Under the pieces are notes generated by a model. The model ran no database searches and was not told where the DNA came from. It saw only the letters and a list, made by a program, of their open reading frames with translations. A stretch of DNA of 64,000 nucleotides from Catellatospora paridis (lineage in GTDB: Bacteria; Actinomycetota; Actinomycetes; Mycobacteriales; Micromonosporaceae), in contig NZ_ML769324.1 of the NCBI RefSeq assembly GCF_009720365.1, positions 94,195 through 158,194 on the forward strand, read 5' to 3'. Of this stretch, positions 33,917 to 43,600 are shown in pieces; the stretch's first letter is position 1, and every line of letters begins with the position of its first letter. Position numbers and translations under genes: made by a program.

Positions 33917-35044
33917 TCAGGCGTGGTGGGTGGTGTCCGCGGGGCGCAGGGGCACGACCAGGTAGCGCAGGTCGATGCCCGGCTCGGGCGACACGGCCGT
34001 GAACGCGGTGGGCCGCAGCGCCGACTGGATCTCCAGGCGCGCCTGGCGGCCGGCGAACGGGCGTAGCGCGTCGAGCAGGTACCGGGCCTGGTACTGCCGG
34101 GTCAGCCGGTCGCCCAGCAGGTCGGCCTTGAGCGTCTCGGACGACTCGCCGGCCAGCGGGTCACTGCCGCGCACGCACAGCTCGCCGTCGCCGAGTTCGA
34201 GGGTGACCGCGCCGCGCGGGCCGGCGTAGTGCGCCGCGCGGCCGACCGCGGCGGCCAGCTCGTCCGCGTCCACCCGCACGGTCGCCTCGGGCTGCGCGGC
34301 CAGCAGCCGGTCGAGCTGCCGGTCGGGGAAGGCCACCGCCAGCGAGGCCGTGCCGACCGTCCAGCCGGGCCAGGACAGCGCGAACCGGCCGTCCTCGGCG
34401 TGCAGTCGCACCTCGGCCGAGCGGCCCGCCTGGCGGCCCAGCTCGGCCACCAGCACCGCCGGGACCAGCACGTCCAGCTCCGCGCCGGGCTCCGCCGACC
34501 AGGCCGGGCGCGCCGCGGCGAGCCGGAAGCGGTCCGTGGCCAGCATCGAGACGACCGCGCCCGCCGAGCGCATCCGCACCGCGGTGAACAGCGGCAGCGC
34601 GTCCTCGCGGGAGGCGGCGCCGGCCACCGCGGCGGCGGCCCGCCAGTCCGCGCCCGCGAGCACACCCACCGCGGCGGGTGCCTGCGGCGGGCGGGGGAAG
34701 GTGTCCAGGTCGAGCCGGGGCAGCGCGAAGCGGGCCCGGTCGGTGCGCACCGCCAGCCGCGCGCCCTCGGTGCACAGCCGCAGCTGCGGGGCGTCGAGCG
34801 TGGCCAGGGTGTCGGCCAGCGCGCGCCGCGACACCACCGCCTCGCCGTCGGTGTGCGCGGTGGCGCTCACCCGCACCCGCGCCCAGGCCTCGCCGTCGGA
34901 CGCGGCCAGCTCCAGCCCGTCGGCGTCGCCCCGCAGCAGCACCCCGGCCAGCGCCGGCTGGTGCGCCCGCACCGGCAGCAACCGCAGCAACTGCGCCGCC
35001 GCCTCGGCCACCTGACCCGTCCCGACCGTCACATCCAACGACAT
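33917..35044 (-). CDS. DNA polymerase III beta-clamp (DnaN) paralogue
   Basis: 375 residues with the three-domain sliding-clamp pattern. Domain 1 covers about 1-120 and domain 2 about 125-250 (with STLATDRFRLA-like FTAVRMRSAGAVVSMLATDR). Domain 3 runs to the end (ETLKADLLGDRL, QYQARYLLDALRPF, LRYLVVPLRPAD). The end differs from the usual LVMPMR(L) of canonical DnaN. It lacks dnaA, recF or gyrB neighbours, so it is probably a second clamp rather than the replicative one. TAGCGT (35057-35052) is 7 nt before ATG 35044 (leaderless). It is divergent from a MazG-like gene. Confidence 0.82.
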   Translation of the reverse strand: MSLDVTVGTGQVAEAAAQLLRLLPVRAHQPALAGVLLRGDADGLELAASDGEAWARVRVSATAHTDGEAVVSRRALADTLATLDAPQLRLCTEGARLAVRTDRARFALPRLDLDTFPRPPQAPAAVGVLAGADWRAAAAVAGAASREDALPLFTAVRMRSAGAVVSMLATDRFRLAAARPAWSAEPGAELDVLVPAVLVAELGRQAGRSAEVRLHAEDGRFALSWPGWTVGTASLAVAFPDRQLDRLLAAQPEATVRVDADELAAAVGRAAHYAGPRGAVTLELGDGELCVRGSDPLAGESSETLKADLLGDRLTRQYQARYLLDALRPFAGRQARLEIQSALRPTAFTAVSPEPGIDLRYLVVPLRPADTTHHA

Positions 35045-35110
35045 GGCCCGCACGCTAACCACCCGGTACGACAGCCCGCGCCGCAGCGCCGGCCCGGTAG
35101 GGTGCGCCGG

Positions 35111-35452
35111 GTGGACGAGACGAGCCGGCGGGCGGTGGACGCGGCGGTGCGGTGGCTGGACACGCACCACGGCAGCGGACCGCAGCAGCAGACCATGCGC
35201 ATCCTCAAGGTGACCGAGGAGGCGGGTGAGGCGGCCAGCGCCTGGATCGGCGTGCAGGGCCAGAACCCGCGCAAGGGCGTCACGCACACGCCCCGGGAGG
35301 TCGCCGACGAGCTGGCCGACGTGGCGCTGGCGTCGTTCGTGGCGATCCGGAGCCTGGGCTTCGACCCGGCGGAGGTGCTGTCGGCCAAGGCCGCGAAGGT
35401 GCTCGACCGGATGGCCGCACACGGAGGGACCTCCGCCGGCGTCGATGCGTGA
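35111..35452 (+). CDS. MazG-like nucleotide pyrophosphohydrolase
   Basis: 113 residues. The MazG-type metal motif is split as expected: KVTEEAGEAASAW (about 36-48), then REVADELADVALASF (about 65-79). Such proteins hydrolyse nucleoside triphosphates to monophosphates and can clean the dNTP pool. GTG 35111 has TAGGGT (35098-35103) 7 nt upstream with no Shine-Dalgarno. It shares a 66-nt divergent promoter region with the clamp paralogue. Confidence 0.85.
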   Translation: MDETSRRAVDAAVRWLDTHHGSGPQQQTMRILKVTEEAGEAASAWIGVQGQNPRKGVTHTPREVADELADVALASFVAIRSLGFDPAEVLSAKAAKVLDRMAAHGGTSAGVDA

Positions 35453-35513
35453 TCATGCGGGTGGTTCGCTCGTTGCACCTCCGTAGCTCCCTCGACGCAC
35501 GGAAGTGAGCGCG

Positions 35514-36977
35514 ATGATGGTGATCAAACGGCGTTCGCTGCTCGGCGGTGCGGCCGTGGCGGGCGGGCTGTTCGCCGCCGGTCCCTTCAGCGGCTTCCTG
35601 GCCCGCCAGAGCACGCCGCCGCAGCCGCCGTCACGGATCAAACTCGCGCCGACCGCCGACCTGCGCGACGGCGTGCCGCGGCTGTGGGTGCCCGAGGGCT
35701 TCGCGTACCGCTCCTTTCACGACACGGAGTGGCCGGTGGTGCTCGACGACGGCTCCCGGCTGCCGGGCAGCCACGACGGCATGGGCGCGTTCCAGGCGCC
35801 GGGCGGCAACACGATCCTGGTGCGCAACCACGAGGTCAAGGTCACCGGGTCGGCGTTCGGGCCCGGCCACGTCACCTACGACCCGGCGGCCGGCGGCGGC
35901 ACGACCACGATCGAGGTGACCCGGTACGGCGAGGTGGTGCGCTCGCACACCAGCCTGAGCGGCACGCACACCAACTGCTGCGGCGGGCGGATGCCGTGGG
36001 GCACGTGGATCAGCTGCGAGGAGACCGTGCACGGCCCGGACGTGGCCGGGGTGGGCAACTACCAGCTGCGGGAGCGGCACGGCTTCATCTTCGAGGTGCC
36101 CGCACAGGGCGCCGTCGAGCCGCGGCCGATCACGGCGGCGGGCCGCTTCGCGCACGAGTCCGTGGCCTACGACCCCGCCGGCGGCGCGCTCTACCTGACC
36201 GAGGACAACTTCGCCTTCGCCAGCTGCTTCTACCGGTACCTGCCGCCGCGTGCGCCGGATCCGCTGCGCACCGACGGGCGCGGCATCGCCGACGGGGGCC
36301 GGCTCCAGGCGCTGGCCGTGAAGGGCCGCCCCCGCCTGGACCTCGCCGCCGCGCAGGAGCCCGGTGCGGTCTTCCCCGTCACCTGGGTCGACATCGACGA
36401 CCCGGCGCCGAGCTTCCCGTACACCGCGGGCGTGCCCGCGCCGACGAGCGAGCACAAAGCGCTGCGGCACGTGGGCGACCAGGGCCGCGACGGCGGCGCG
36501 GCGCTGTTCTCGCGCCTGGAGGGCTCGACCATCCGGCAGGGCGTCGTCTTCTTCACCTCCACGCAGGGCGGCGGCCGGCCGGAGAAGGACGACGGGCCCT
36601 TCGACAGCGGCTACGGCAACGGCCACGGGCAGATCTGGGCCTACCACTGCGCGGAGGAGGTGCTCCGGCTGGTCTACCAGGCCCCCGCCGTCGACGGACT
36701 GGACTTCCCGGACAACATCACCACCAGCCCCAACGGCACGCTCATCCTGTGCGAGGACGGCGCGAACAACAACTACGTGCGCGGGCTGACCCGGCACGGG
36801 CAGGTGCTCGACATCGCGCTCAACCGACTCACCAACCGCGCCGGGGTGTCCCGCGAGGCCGACGAGTTCGCCGGCTGCGCGTTCAGCCCGGACGGGCACA
36901 CGCTGTTCGTGAACGTCCTGGCCATACACGGGATGACGTTCGCGATCTGGGGGCCATGGGCGAAACTCGGAATCTGA
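35514..36977 (+). CDS. PhoX-like (DUF839) Tat-exported protein
   Basis: 487 residues. A twin-arginine signal (IKRRSLLGGAAVAGGLFAAG) begins the protein. The DUF839/PhoX body includes LVRNHEV, HTNCCGGRMPWGTWISCEET, FAHESVAYDP, DNITTSPNGTLILCEDG and FAGCAFSPDGHTLFVNV. PhoX enzymes are calcium/iron-dependent phosphatases exported folded; this member may be a phosphatase or a related hydrolase. ATG 35514 has GGAAG 8 nt upstream. A GTG three codons earlier would remove that site. Confidence 0.87.
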   Translation: MMVIKRRSLLGGAAVAGGLFAAGPFSGFLARQSTPPQPPSRIKLAPTADLRDGVPRLWVPEGFAYRSFHDTEWPVVLDDGSRLPGSHDGMGAFQAPGGNTILVRNHEVKVTGSAFGPGHVTYDPAAGGGTTTIEVTRYGEVVRSHTSLSGTHTNCCGGRMPWGTWISCEETVHGPDVAGVGNYQLRERHGFIFEVPAQGAVEPRPITAAGRFAHESVAYDPAGGALYLTEDNFAFASCFYRYLPPRAPDPLRTDGRGIADGGRLQALAVKGRPRLDLAAAQEPGAVFPVTWVDIDDPAPSFPYTAGVPAPTSEHKALRHVGDQGRDGGAALFSRLEGSTIRQGVVFFTSTQGGGRPEKDDGPFDSGYGNGHGQIWAYHCAEEVLRLVYQAPAVDGLDFPDNITTSPNGTLILCEDGANNNYVRGLTRHGQVLDIALNRLTNRAGVSREADEFAGCAFSPDGHTLFVNVLAIHGMTFAIWGPWAKLGI

Positions 36978-37055
36978 GCGCGGCGCACGCTCAGCCCGGG
37001 CGACGGGGCCGGAAAACTGCTATGTGCGCAGGTCCAATTGCGAGATCATCGACGT

Positions 37056-38138
37056 ATGGGCACTCTGCCACAGCTGTCGACCAACCTCACCCTTGATGAC
37101 TCCGACACTCCTCGGGACGTCGTCGACGCGATGATCCTCGCCCCGTTCAGCACGGGCGAGCAGCCGTACGCCCACACCGCCCGCCTGCCCCGCGTCCGCA
37201 AGGACGCCAACCTGCTGCCGGAGGAGGGGCGGGTGCTGCGCGTGGCCACCGACGACGGCCTGCGCAGCCACCTCGCCGCGGGCGACGGCTGGACGCTGCG
37301 CGCCGCGCGCTGGCGCGGCGGCGTCGCCGAGGTCACCGTCACCGCGACCACCGAGGAGCTGGCGCTGCGCATCCTCGACGACGCCACGCGCAACGCGCGC
37401 GAGGACCACGTCGAGCGCGCCGACACGGTGCCGATGGGCTTCTGGCACCACTCCGCCAAGCGCGGCGCGCAGCGCAGCACCCGGCCGATCACCACACCGT
37501 CGTGGGACGCGATTCGGGACAACTACTCCGCCGACGTCGCGGGCTCGCTGGAACGCCTGATGACGCTCACCCCTGACTCGATCTCCGGCCGCCTGCTGCT
37601 GCTGCACGGCGTGCCCGGCACCGGCAAGACCACCGCGCTGCGCGCGCTCGCGCGGGCGTGGTCGTCGTGGTGCCAGGTCGACTGCGTGCTCGACCCGGAG
37701 CACCTGTTCCACGACTCCAGCTACCTGATGGAGGTCGCCATCGGCGACGACGAGCAGGAGGAGCGGCGCTGGCGGCTGCTGCTGGTCGAGGACTGCGACG
37801 AGCTGATCTCCTCGGCCGCGAAGGCGTCCAGCGGCCAGGCGCTGTCGCGCCTGCTGAACCTGACCGACGGCCTGCTCGCGCAGGGCCGCGACGTGCTCGT
37901 GGGCCTGACCACCAACGAACCGCTCAACAAGCTGCACCCCGCCGTGGTCCGGCCCGGCCGCTGCCTGGCTCAGATCGAGGTCGGCCCGCTGCCCTTCGCC
38001 CAGGCGAGCGCCTGGCTGGGCAGCACGGTAGGCCTCAGTTCGTCCGGTGCCACGCTGGCGGAGCTGTTCGCCATCCAGCGCGGCGACCGCGACCTGGTCC
38101 AGCTCACACCCGAACCCTCCACCGGCTGCTACCTGTGA
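37056..38138 (+). CDS. DUF5925 / AAA-type ATPase
   Basis: 360 residues. The N-terminal 150 residues match the DUF5925 type (PYAHTARLPRVRKDANLLPE, ATTEELALRILDDA). An AAA domain follows with Walker A (HGVPGTGKTTALRALA, about 189), Walker B (LLLVEDCDEL, about 247) and sensor 1 TTNEP (about 287). It is likely a molecular remodeller or chaperone; function unknown. ATG 37056 follows GATCAT by 6 nt, a weak leaderless -10. TTG 37038 is an alternative start. Confidence 0.8.
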   Translation: MGTLPQLSTNLTLDDSDTPRDVVDAMILAPFSTGEQPYAHTARLPRVRKDANLLPEEGRVLRVATDDGLRSHLAAGDGWTLRAARWRGGVAEVTVTATTEELALRILDDATRNAREDHVERADTVPMGFWHHSAKRGAQRSTRPITTPSWDAIRDNYSADVAGSLERLMTLTPDSISGRLLLLHGVPGTGKTTALRALARAWSSWCQVDCVLDPEHLFHDSSYLMEVAIGDDEQEERRWRLLLVEDCDELISSAAKASSGQALSRLLNLTDGLLAQGRDVLVGLTTNEPLNKLHPAVVRPGRCLAQIEVGPLPFAQASAWLGSTVGLSSSGATLAELFAIQRGDRDLVQLTPEPSTGCYL

Positions 38139-38170
38139 ACCGAGGGGCGTCACGAGCCGCGCCTTGCATT

Positions 38171-38229
38171 GACGTCGGCCTATCCAGATGAGTACGATCG
38201 CCGATTTTTCATCCAGATAGGCCAACGTC
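38171..38229. terminator. Inverted repeat between convergent AAA ATPase and ABC permease
   Basis: GACGTCGGCCTATC (38171-38184) pairs with GATAGGCCAACGTC (38216-38229) at 13 of 14 positions. The 31-nt loop is unusually AT-rich (GATTTTTCATC). It lies midway in a 127-nt gap. Confidence 0.65.
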
Positions 38230-38265
38230 TATCACAAACGGGGCCGGCGGCTCGCGAGGCCGGGT

Positions 38266-39003
38266 TCAGAGCAGGCGACTGCGGCCCCAGCCGCGGTTCA
38301 TGCGCCAGGCGGCGTACAGGCCTGCGGCGAGCGCGACCAGGAGCAGGACGCCGACGCCGCGCAGCGCCGCCGCCACGTCGCCGGTCGCCGCGCCGCCCAG
38401 CGCTTGCAGCGCCCAGTAGCCGGGCGACGCGGGCGCGACGGCCTGCGCCCAGCCGGGTAGCAGAGACAGTGGCACCATCGCGCCGCCGAGCGTGGACAGC
38501 AGCAGCGCGCCGAGGTCGTTGACCGCGCCGAGTTCGCTGTGACTGCGTACCGTCATCGCCGCGGCAGCGCCGAGCAGCAGCAGCGTGACCGCCCAGGCCA
38601 GGGCGGCCAGGGCGAGCAGGTCCGGGCGGGCCACCCGCAGCCCGAGCGCGACGACGCCGTACCCGAGCACGACCGCCTGCTGCGCCAGCAGCACCCCGCC
38701 GAGCGCGACCGCCTTGCCGGTCAGGATCTGCCCCGGCGACGCGGGCGTGGCCCGCAGCCGGTCCAGGGTGTGCCAGGAGCGTTCGGTGAGCAGCGAGCCG
38801 CCGACGATGGACAGGCCCAGCAGTGAGAACAGCACCAGCATGCCGGTGACCGCGTGGGTGGTGCCCTGGTCGCCGATAGCGGCGCGGTAGAGCGGCCGCA
38901 GCACGGTGATCATCACGAGCGGCATGCCGATGCGGCTGATCACCGCCCCGGGCTCGGCCGCCAGCAAGGCCACGTTGATCCGGACGAGGGCGAGGCTACG
39001 CAT
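38266..39003 (-). CDS. ABC-2 type transporter permease
   Basis: 245 residues, six hydrophobic segments arranged as in ABC-2 exporters (LVMITVLRPLYRAAIG; MLVLFSLLGLSIVGGSLL; GGVLLAQQAVVLGYGVVAL; LALAALAWAVTLLLLGAAA; and others). The conserved TERSWHTLDRLRATP loop is present. With the ATPase it would export drugs or lipids. ATG 39003 overlaps the ATPase stop by 8 nt. The ABC genes diverge from a TetR gene. Confidence 0.86.
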   Translation of the reverse strand: MRSLALVRINVALLAAEPGAVISRIGMPLVMITVLRPLYRAAIGDQGTTHAVTGMLVLFSLLGLSIVGGSLLTERSWHTLDRLRATPASPGQILTGKAVALGGVLLAQQAVVLGYGVVALGLRVARPDLLALAALAWAVTLLLLGAAAAMTVRSHSELGAVNDLGALLLSTLGGAMVPLSLLPGWAQAVAPASPGYWALQALGGAATGDVAAALRGVGVLLLVALAAGLYAAWRMNRGWGRSRLL

Positions 39004-39700
39004 GGTCGGCCGCCAGGGCGTGGTAGAGGTCGTCGAGGGTGTCGTGCCCGGCCCGCAGTTCGTCCTGGCTGCCTCGGGCGATGACCCGCCCCGCCCGGCA
39101 GACCGCCAGCGTGGCCCCGAGGTCGACCAGTTCGGGCAGGTAGTGGGTGGTGTAGAGCACCGCAGCCCCGTCCGCGGCGTGCGACCGCACCAGGTGCAGC
39201 AGCGCGGCGCGGGTGCCGGGGTCGGCGCCGGTGGTCGGCTCGTCGAGCAGCAGCAGCGCGGGCCGGTGCAGCATCGCGGTCGCCGCCTGGGCGCGGCGGC
39301 GCTGCCCGCCGGAGAGCAGGCCGACGGGCCGGCGGAGCACGTCGGTGAGGCCGAGCGCCTGCGCGGTGTCGTCGATCGCTCGGCGCAGGCCGCGCCCGCG
39401 CAGCCCGGCGAGCGCACCGAACAGGCGCAGGTTGTGCGCGACGGTCACGGACAGGTAGAGCGCGATCTCCTGCGGGGCGAGGCCGATCAGGTGGCGGGCC
39501 TGTGCCGGCGGCAGGCCGCCGATGGTGACGACGCCGTCGTCCGGGCGGGTCAGGCCGGTGACGATCTCGACGAAGGTGCTCTTGCCCGCGCCGTTGTGGC
39601 CGATCAGGCCGCAGATCTCGCCGGGCGCGACGGAGAGGTCGAAGCCGTCGAGGGCGGTGACCGGGCCGTACGCCTTGCGCAGGCCGGACGCGTACAGCAC
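38996..39700 (-). CDS. ABC transporter ATP-binding protein (ABC-2 exporter)
   Basis: 234 residues. Walker A is GHNGAGKST (about 34), the signature LLSGGQRRRAQAATAM (about 130) and Walker B LLLLDEPTTGADP (about 152), followed by TTHYLPE. It energises the permease encoded downstream. GTG 39700 has AAAGGAG 5 nt upstream. Expression is probably controlled by the divergent TetR protein through the operators at 39717-39745. Confidence 0.9.
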   Translation of the reverse strand: MLYASGLRKAYGPVTALDGFDLSVAPGEICGLIGHNGAGKSTFVEIVTGLTRPDDGVVTIGGLPPAQARHLIGLAPQEIALYLSVTVAHNLRLFGALAGLRGRGLRRAIDDTAQALGLTDVLRRPVGLLSGGQRRRAQAATAMLHRPALLLLDEPTTGADPGTRAALLHLVRSHAADGAAVLYTTHYLPELVDLGATLAVCRAGRVIARGSQDELRAGHDTLDDLYHALAADHA

Positions 39701-39716
39701 GGCGCGCTCCTTTGTG

Positions 39717-39745
39717 ATCTACGCTGTATAGATCTACACTGTAGA
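39717..39745. promoter_or_regulatory. TetR operators between the ABC exporter and tetR
   Basis: TCTACA-C-TGTAGA (39733-39745) is a perfect palindrome. It overlaps ATCTA-N7-TAGAT (39717-39733), which contains a related CTACG-CTGTA core. The pair spans the 47-nt space between the two divergent starts and ends 3 nt before the tetR ATG. Confidence 0.7.
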
Positions 39746-39747
39746 GT

Positions 39748-40428
39748 ATGGCGGAGCAGGGTGTCGAGACCCGGCGGCGGGAGATCCTGACCGCCGCACT
39801 GGCGCTGGCCGACGAGCGCGGCCTCGATGTGCTGTCCATGCGCGCGGTCGCGACGCGGGTCGGAGTGACGCCGATGGCGCTGTACCCGTACGTCGGCAAC
39901 AAGGACGCCCTGCTCGACGGCCTGGTCGACCTGCTGCTCGCCGAACTGCTGCCCGCGGCGGGCACCGCCGGCGCATGGCACGAGCGGCTGCGCGCCATCG
40001 CCCACGCGGGCCGCGCCCTCGCCCACCGGCACCCGACCGCCTATCCCCTGCTGCTGTCGCGCCCGGCGGTCACGCCCGACGCGGTGCGCCTGGTCGACGC
40101 CCTCTACACGGCGCTGCTGGACGCGGGCGTGCCGGCGGCGCAGGTGCCACGGCTGGAGCGGCTGGTCTCGACCTACGTGCTCGGCTACGCGGTCGGCGAG
40201 ATCACCGGTCGCTTCGCGCCGGTCGATCCGCGACGCCACGCGCGCGCCGAGGCCGCGGGCAGTCAGGCGCCCGCACATCAAGAACTCTCGGGGGTACTGG
40301 CACAGCCGCCCGACTGGGACGCCGAGTTCGGCGCCGGCCTGGACGACCTGATGCACGTCATCACCAACCACGTCCCCACCGACCCCACCGCGCGCGACCT
40401 GGCGAAACGCGGCTCGGCGTCCCGCTGA
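39748..40428 (+). CDS. TetR-family regulator of the ABC exporter
   Basis: 226 residues. HTH MRAVATRVGVTPMALYPYVG (about 31-50) and a TetR-type C-terminal domain are present. The middle holds an Ala/Leu-rich ligand domain. Its gene is divergent from the ABC genes, with palindromes in between, so it most likely represses both. ATG 39748 is followed by a normal N-terminus (MAEQGVETRRREILTAALAL). No separate ribosome site fits between operator and start. Confidence 0.87.
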   Translation: MAEQGVETRRREILTAALALADERGLDVLSMRAVATRVGVTPMALYPYVGNKDALLDGLVDLLLAELLPAAGTAGAWHERLRAIAHAGRALAHRHPTAYPLLLSRPAVTPDAVRLVDALYTALLDAGVPAAQVPRLERLVSTYVLGYAVGEITGRFAPVDPRRHARAEAAGSQAPAHQELSGVLAQPPDWDAEFGAGLDDLMHVITNHVPTDPTARDLAKRGSASR

Positions 40429-40483
40429 CACGCCGACCCCACCACAGCGATCCGTCCTGCCGGGTCAACGCCGCTCCGGCGTC

Positions 40484-40564
40484 AGGAAGGCGCCCCTCCG
40501 CCACACATGGCGATGTGCAGAGTTGCTGCTCGTCTCGCTGACGCGAGCCGACGGCGCCCTTCCT
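40484..40564. repeat. Degenerate copy of the AAGGAAGGGC hairpin repeat
   Basis: AGGAAGGCGCC (40484-40494) and GGCGCCCTTCCT (40553-40564) pair except for one extra C. The interior retains an ACAT...ATGT stem and adds a second hairpin (GTCTCGCTGACGCGAGCC). It sits between tandem genes tetR and the helicase, not at a convergent junction, and may terminate tetR. Confidence 0.55.
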
Positions 40565-40612
40565 TTCGGTGGGGCGCTTGGCGGTGGTGCGGGCGTCTGC
40601 CATCGTTGGGCC

Positions 40613-43600
40613 GTGACCGTGTCCGACAGTGCCCCGCAGTTGCCGCAGCCGTCCCATGTCGCGCTCGCCACCAGGCGGTGGGCAGATGCGCTGGTGGACG
40701 ACTCCGGGCGTAACCAGCTGGCGTACTACCGCGATCTGCGGGCCGGAACGCTGCGGCTCGACGGCGCGCGGCCGGAGGCGGTGACCGTGCTGACCGCCGG
40801 GCGCACCGTCACGCTGCGTCAGTTGTTTCCGGACGACGTCGCGCACGCCGATGCCATGCGGCGCGCGCGGACCATCCGGACCCGGATGCGCACGCTGGCC
40901 GAGGAGCGCGGGGTCGACGTCGGTTACCTGGCCAGCGGGATCGCGAGCTGGTGGGAGGCCGACCGCACGCCGCGCTCGCCGGTGCTGCTGCACCGGCTGA
41001 CCGTGCGCACCACGTCGGCGGCGGAGACGGACTTCGCGCTGACGCTCGATCCGGAGCCGACGGTCAACCCGGTGCTGCTGTTCAAGCTGTTCAAGGAGCA
41101 CCGGCTCGACATCGACCCGGAGACGCTGCTCGACGCGCTGCCGGAGGGGCCCTACGATCCCGCGCCGCTGTTCGAGCAGCTGGCCAAGGCGGCGCAGGAC
41201 GTGCGCGGCTTCACGGTCAGCCCCGAACTGCTGGTGGGCACGTTCCTGTACGAGAAGCTGCCGATGGTCGCCGACATCACCGAGCACAGCGAGCTGCTGG
41301 AGAGCAGCGAGGTCATCGCCGCGCTGGCGGGCGACCCCCGGGCGCTGAGCGAGCTGTACGCCACCGCGCCGGTCGAAGCCGACGCGCCCGACCGGCTGCC
41401 CCCGGCCGACGAGTTCCTGGTGCTGGACGCCGACTCGTCGCAGAGCTACGCGGTCAACGCCGCGGTCGCCGGGCACCACCTGGTGGTCAAGGGTCCGCCG
41501 GGGACGGGCAAGAGCCAGACCATCGCCAACATGATCATGGCGCTGGCCGCGCGGGGACGCACGGCGCTGTTCGTCGCGGAGAAACGCGCCGCCATCGACG
41601 CGGTGCTGGACCGGCTGAACCAGGTCGGCCTCGACGACCTGGTGCAGAACCTGCACGGCGACCAGAGCAGCCGCCGCGAGCTGGCGCGCGCGCTGGACTC
41701 GCGGCTGCAGCGGGCGCGCCACGAGACCCGGCCGACCACCGAGGACACCGACCGCAGCCTGGTCGACGCGCGCACCGCGCTGTCGGCCCACCACGCCGCG
41801 CTGCACACCAAGCACGACCCGTGGGGCCTGTCCATGTTCGAGCTGCAGTCTCGGCTGCTGGGCATCAGTCCCGCGGACATGACCCCGCAGCGCTGGTCCG
41901 GCGACGACCTGGCCCGCCTCGACGCGCCGACCGCGGCCCGGCTGCGCGCCGCGGTGACGGAGCTGGCGCAGCTCGGCGCGTTCGACGCCGAGCCCGGCCC
42001 GGGGCCGTGGGTCCGCTCGACGATCCCCGATCGCGCGGCCGCGCAGTCGGCGTACGCGCTGGCCGGGCAGGCCGCGACCACGCTGGCCCCGGCCCGCCAG
42101 CAGCTCACCGCGCTGGCCGCGCAGCTGGGCCTGTCCGTGCCGGGCACGCTGAGTTCGGCGCAGAAGATGGCCGCGCTGCTGTCCGAGGTGGACGCCACGC
42201 TGCGGCGGCTGCGCCCGGAGGCGTACACCGCGGACCTTTCCGCCTGGGTCACCGCCTCGGCCACCGGCCCCGAGCGCGACGGCATGGGTTTCTGGCCGCG
42301 CCGCAAGGTGCTCAAGCAGATCCGGGCGCACTGGCTCGCGCCCGGCCGGCCGAGCACCGCCGAGCTGCACGAGGCCGCCGTCGCCGCGGCCGACCAGCTG
42401 GCCCGCTGGCGCGTGGTGAGCCGCGACGGGCAGCCGCCGCGGACCAGCCCGTCGGCCGCCGCCTCGCTGGCGGTGTTCGCCGGGTTCACCGGGGCGCTGG
42501 AGTCGCTGCGCGGCTACGTGCCGATCGACAACGACGACCTGGGACTGCTGCAGCCGGAGCTGGACCGGCTCGCCGGCGACCAGGCCGACCTGCTGCGCAC
42601 CGCGCGCCGCAACGAGCTGGCCGCGTCCCTGGTGGAGTGGCGGGCCCGGCGGTTGCTGGACGAGCTGGCGGTCCGCGGCGTCGGGGGCGACACCAAGCGG
42701 GCCGGGGCCGCGTTCGACCACGCGTGGCTCAGCTCGGTGCTGGAGCACGTGCGCTTCACCGACGAGCACCTGTCGACGTTCCACGGCGCGGCCCTGCACG
42801 CCGCGGTGACCGAGTTCCACACCGCCGACGCCGCGCACATCACCGCGGCCGCGCAGCGGGTGCGGCACCTGGCCGCCCGCAACCTGATGGCGGTGCTGGA
42901 CGAGTTCCCCGAGCAGCAGCAGCTGGTGCGCCGCGAGGCCGCGAAGAAGGCCCGGCACCTGCCGGTGCGGCGGCTGTTCGAGCAGGCCCCGGACGCGCTG
43001 ACCGCGCTCAAGCCGTGCTGGGCGATGAGCCCGCTGCTGGTCAGCCAGGTGCTGCCGGCCCGGGTGCTGTTCGACGTGGTCATCTTCGACGAGGCCAGCC
43101 AGGTCGAACCGGTCGACGGCGTGCCCGCCATCATGCGCGGCCGCCAGGTGGTGGTGGCCGGTGACGAGCACCAGCTGCCGCCGACCAACTTCTTCCAGCG
43201 CGCCGACGGCGACGCCGACACCCCCGACGACGGCACCGCGCTCGGCGACGACGTCGAGTCGCTGCTGCAGGCGTTCGCGCACACCCTGCCGCTGCCGCAG
43301 GTGCGGCACCTGGCCTGGCACTACCGCAGCCGCGACGAGCGGCTCATCGCGTTCTCCGACCGGCACGTGTACGCCCCGAACGGCAACGCGCTGACCACGT
43401 TCCCGGGCGCGGACGCCGGGGACTGCATCAGCCACGTGCTGGTCACCGGCGAAGCCGACCCGGACGCGTCGGCGGAGAGCGGCAGTGCCGAGGTGCGCCG
43501 GGTGGTGGAGCTGATCCTCGCCCACGCCGCGCAGCGGCCCGCCGAGTCGCTCGGCGTCATCACGATGGGCATCACCCACGCCGAGCGCGTCGACGCCGCG

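Noticed and set aside
33917-35044. DnaN-like gene as a sign of oriC
   Set aside because: No dnaA, recF or gyrB genes and no clustered DnaA boxes were seen nearby.
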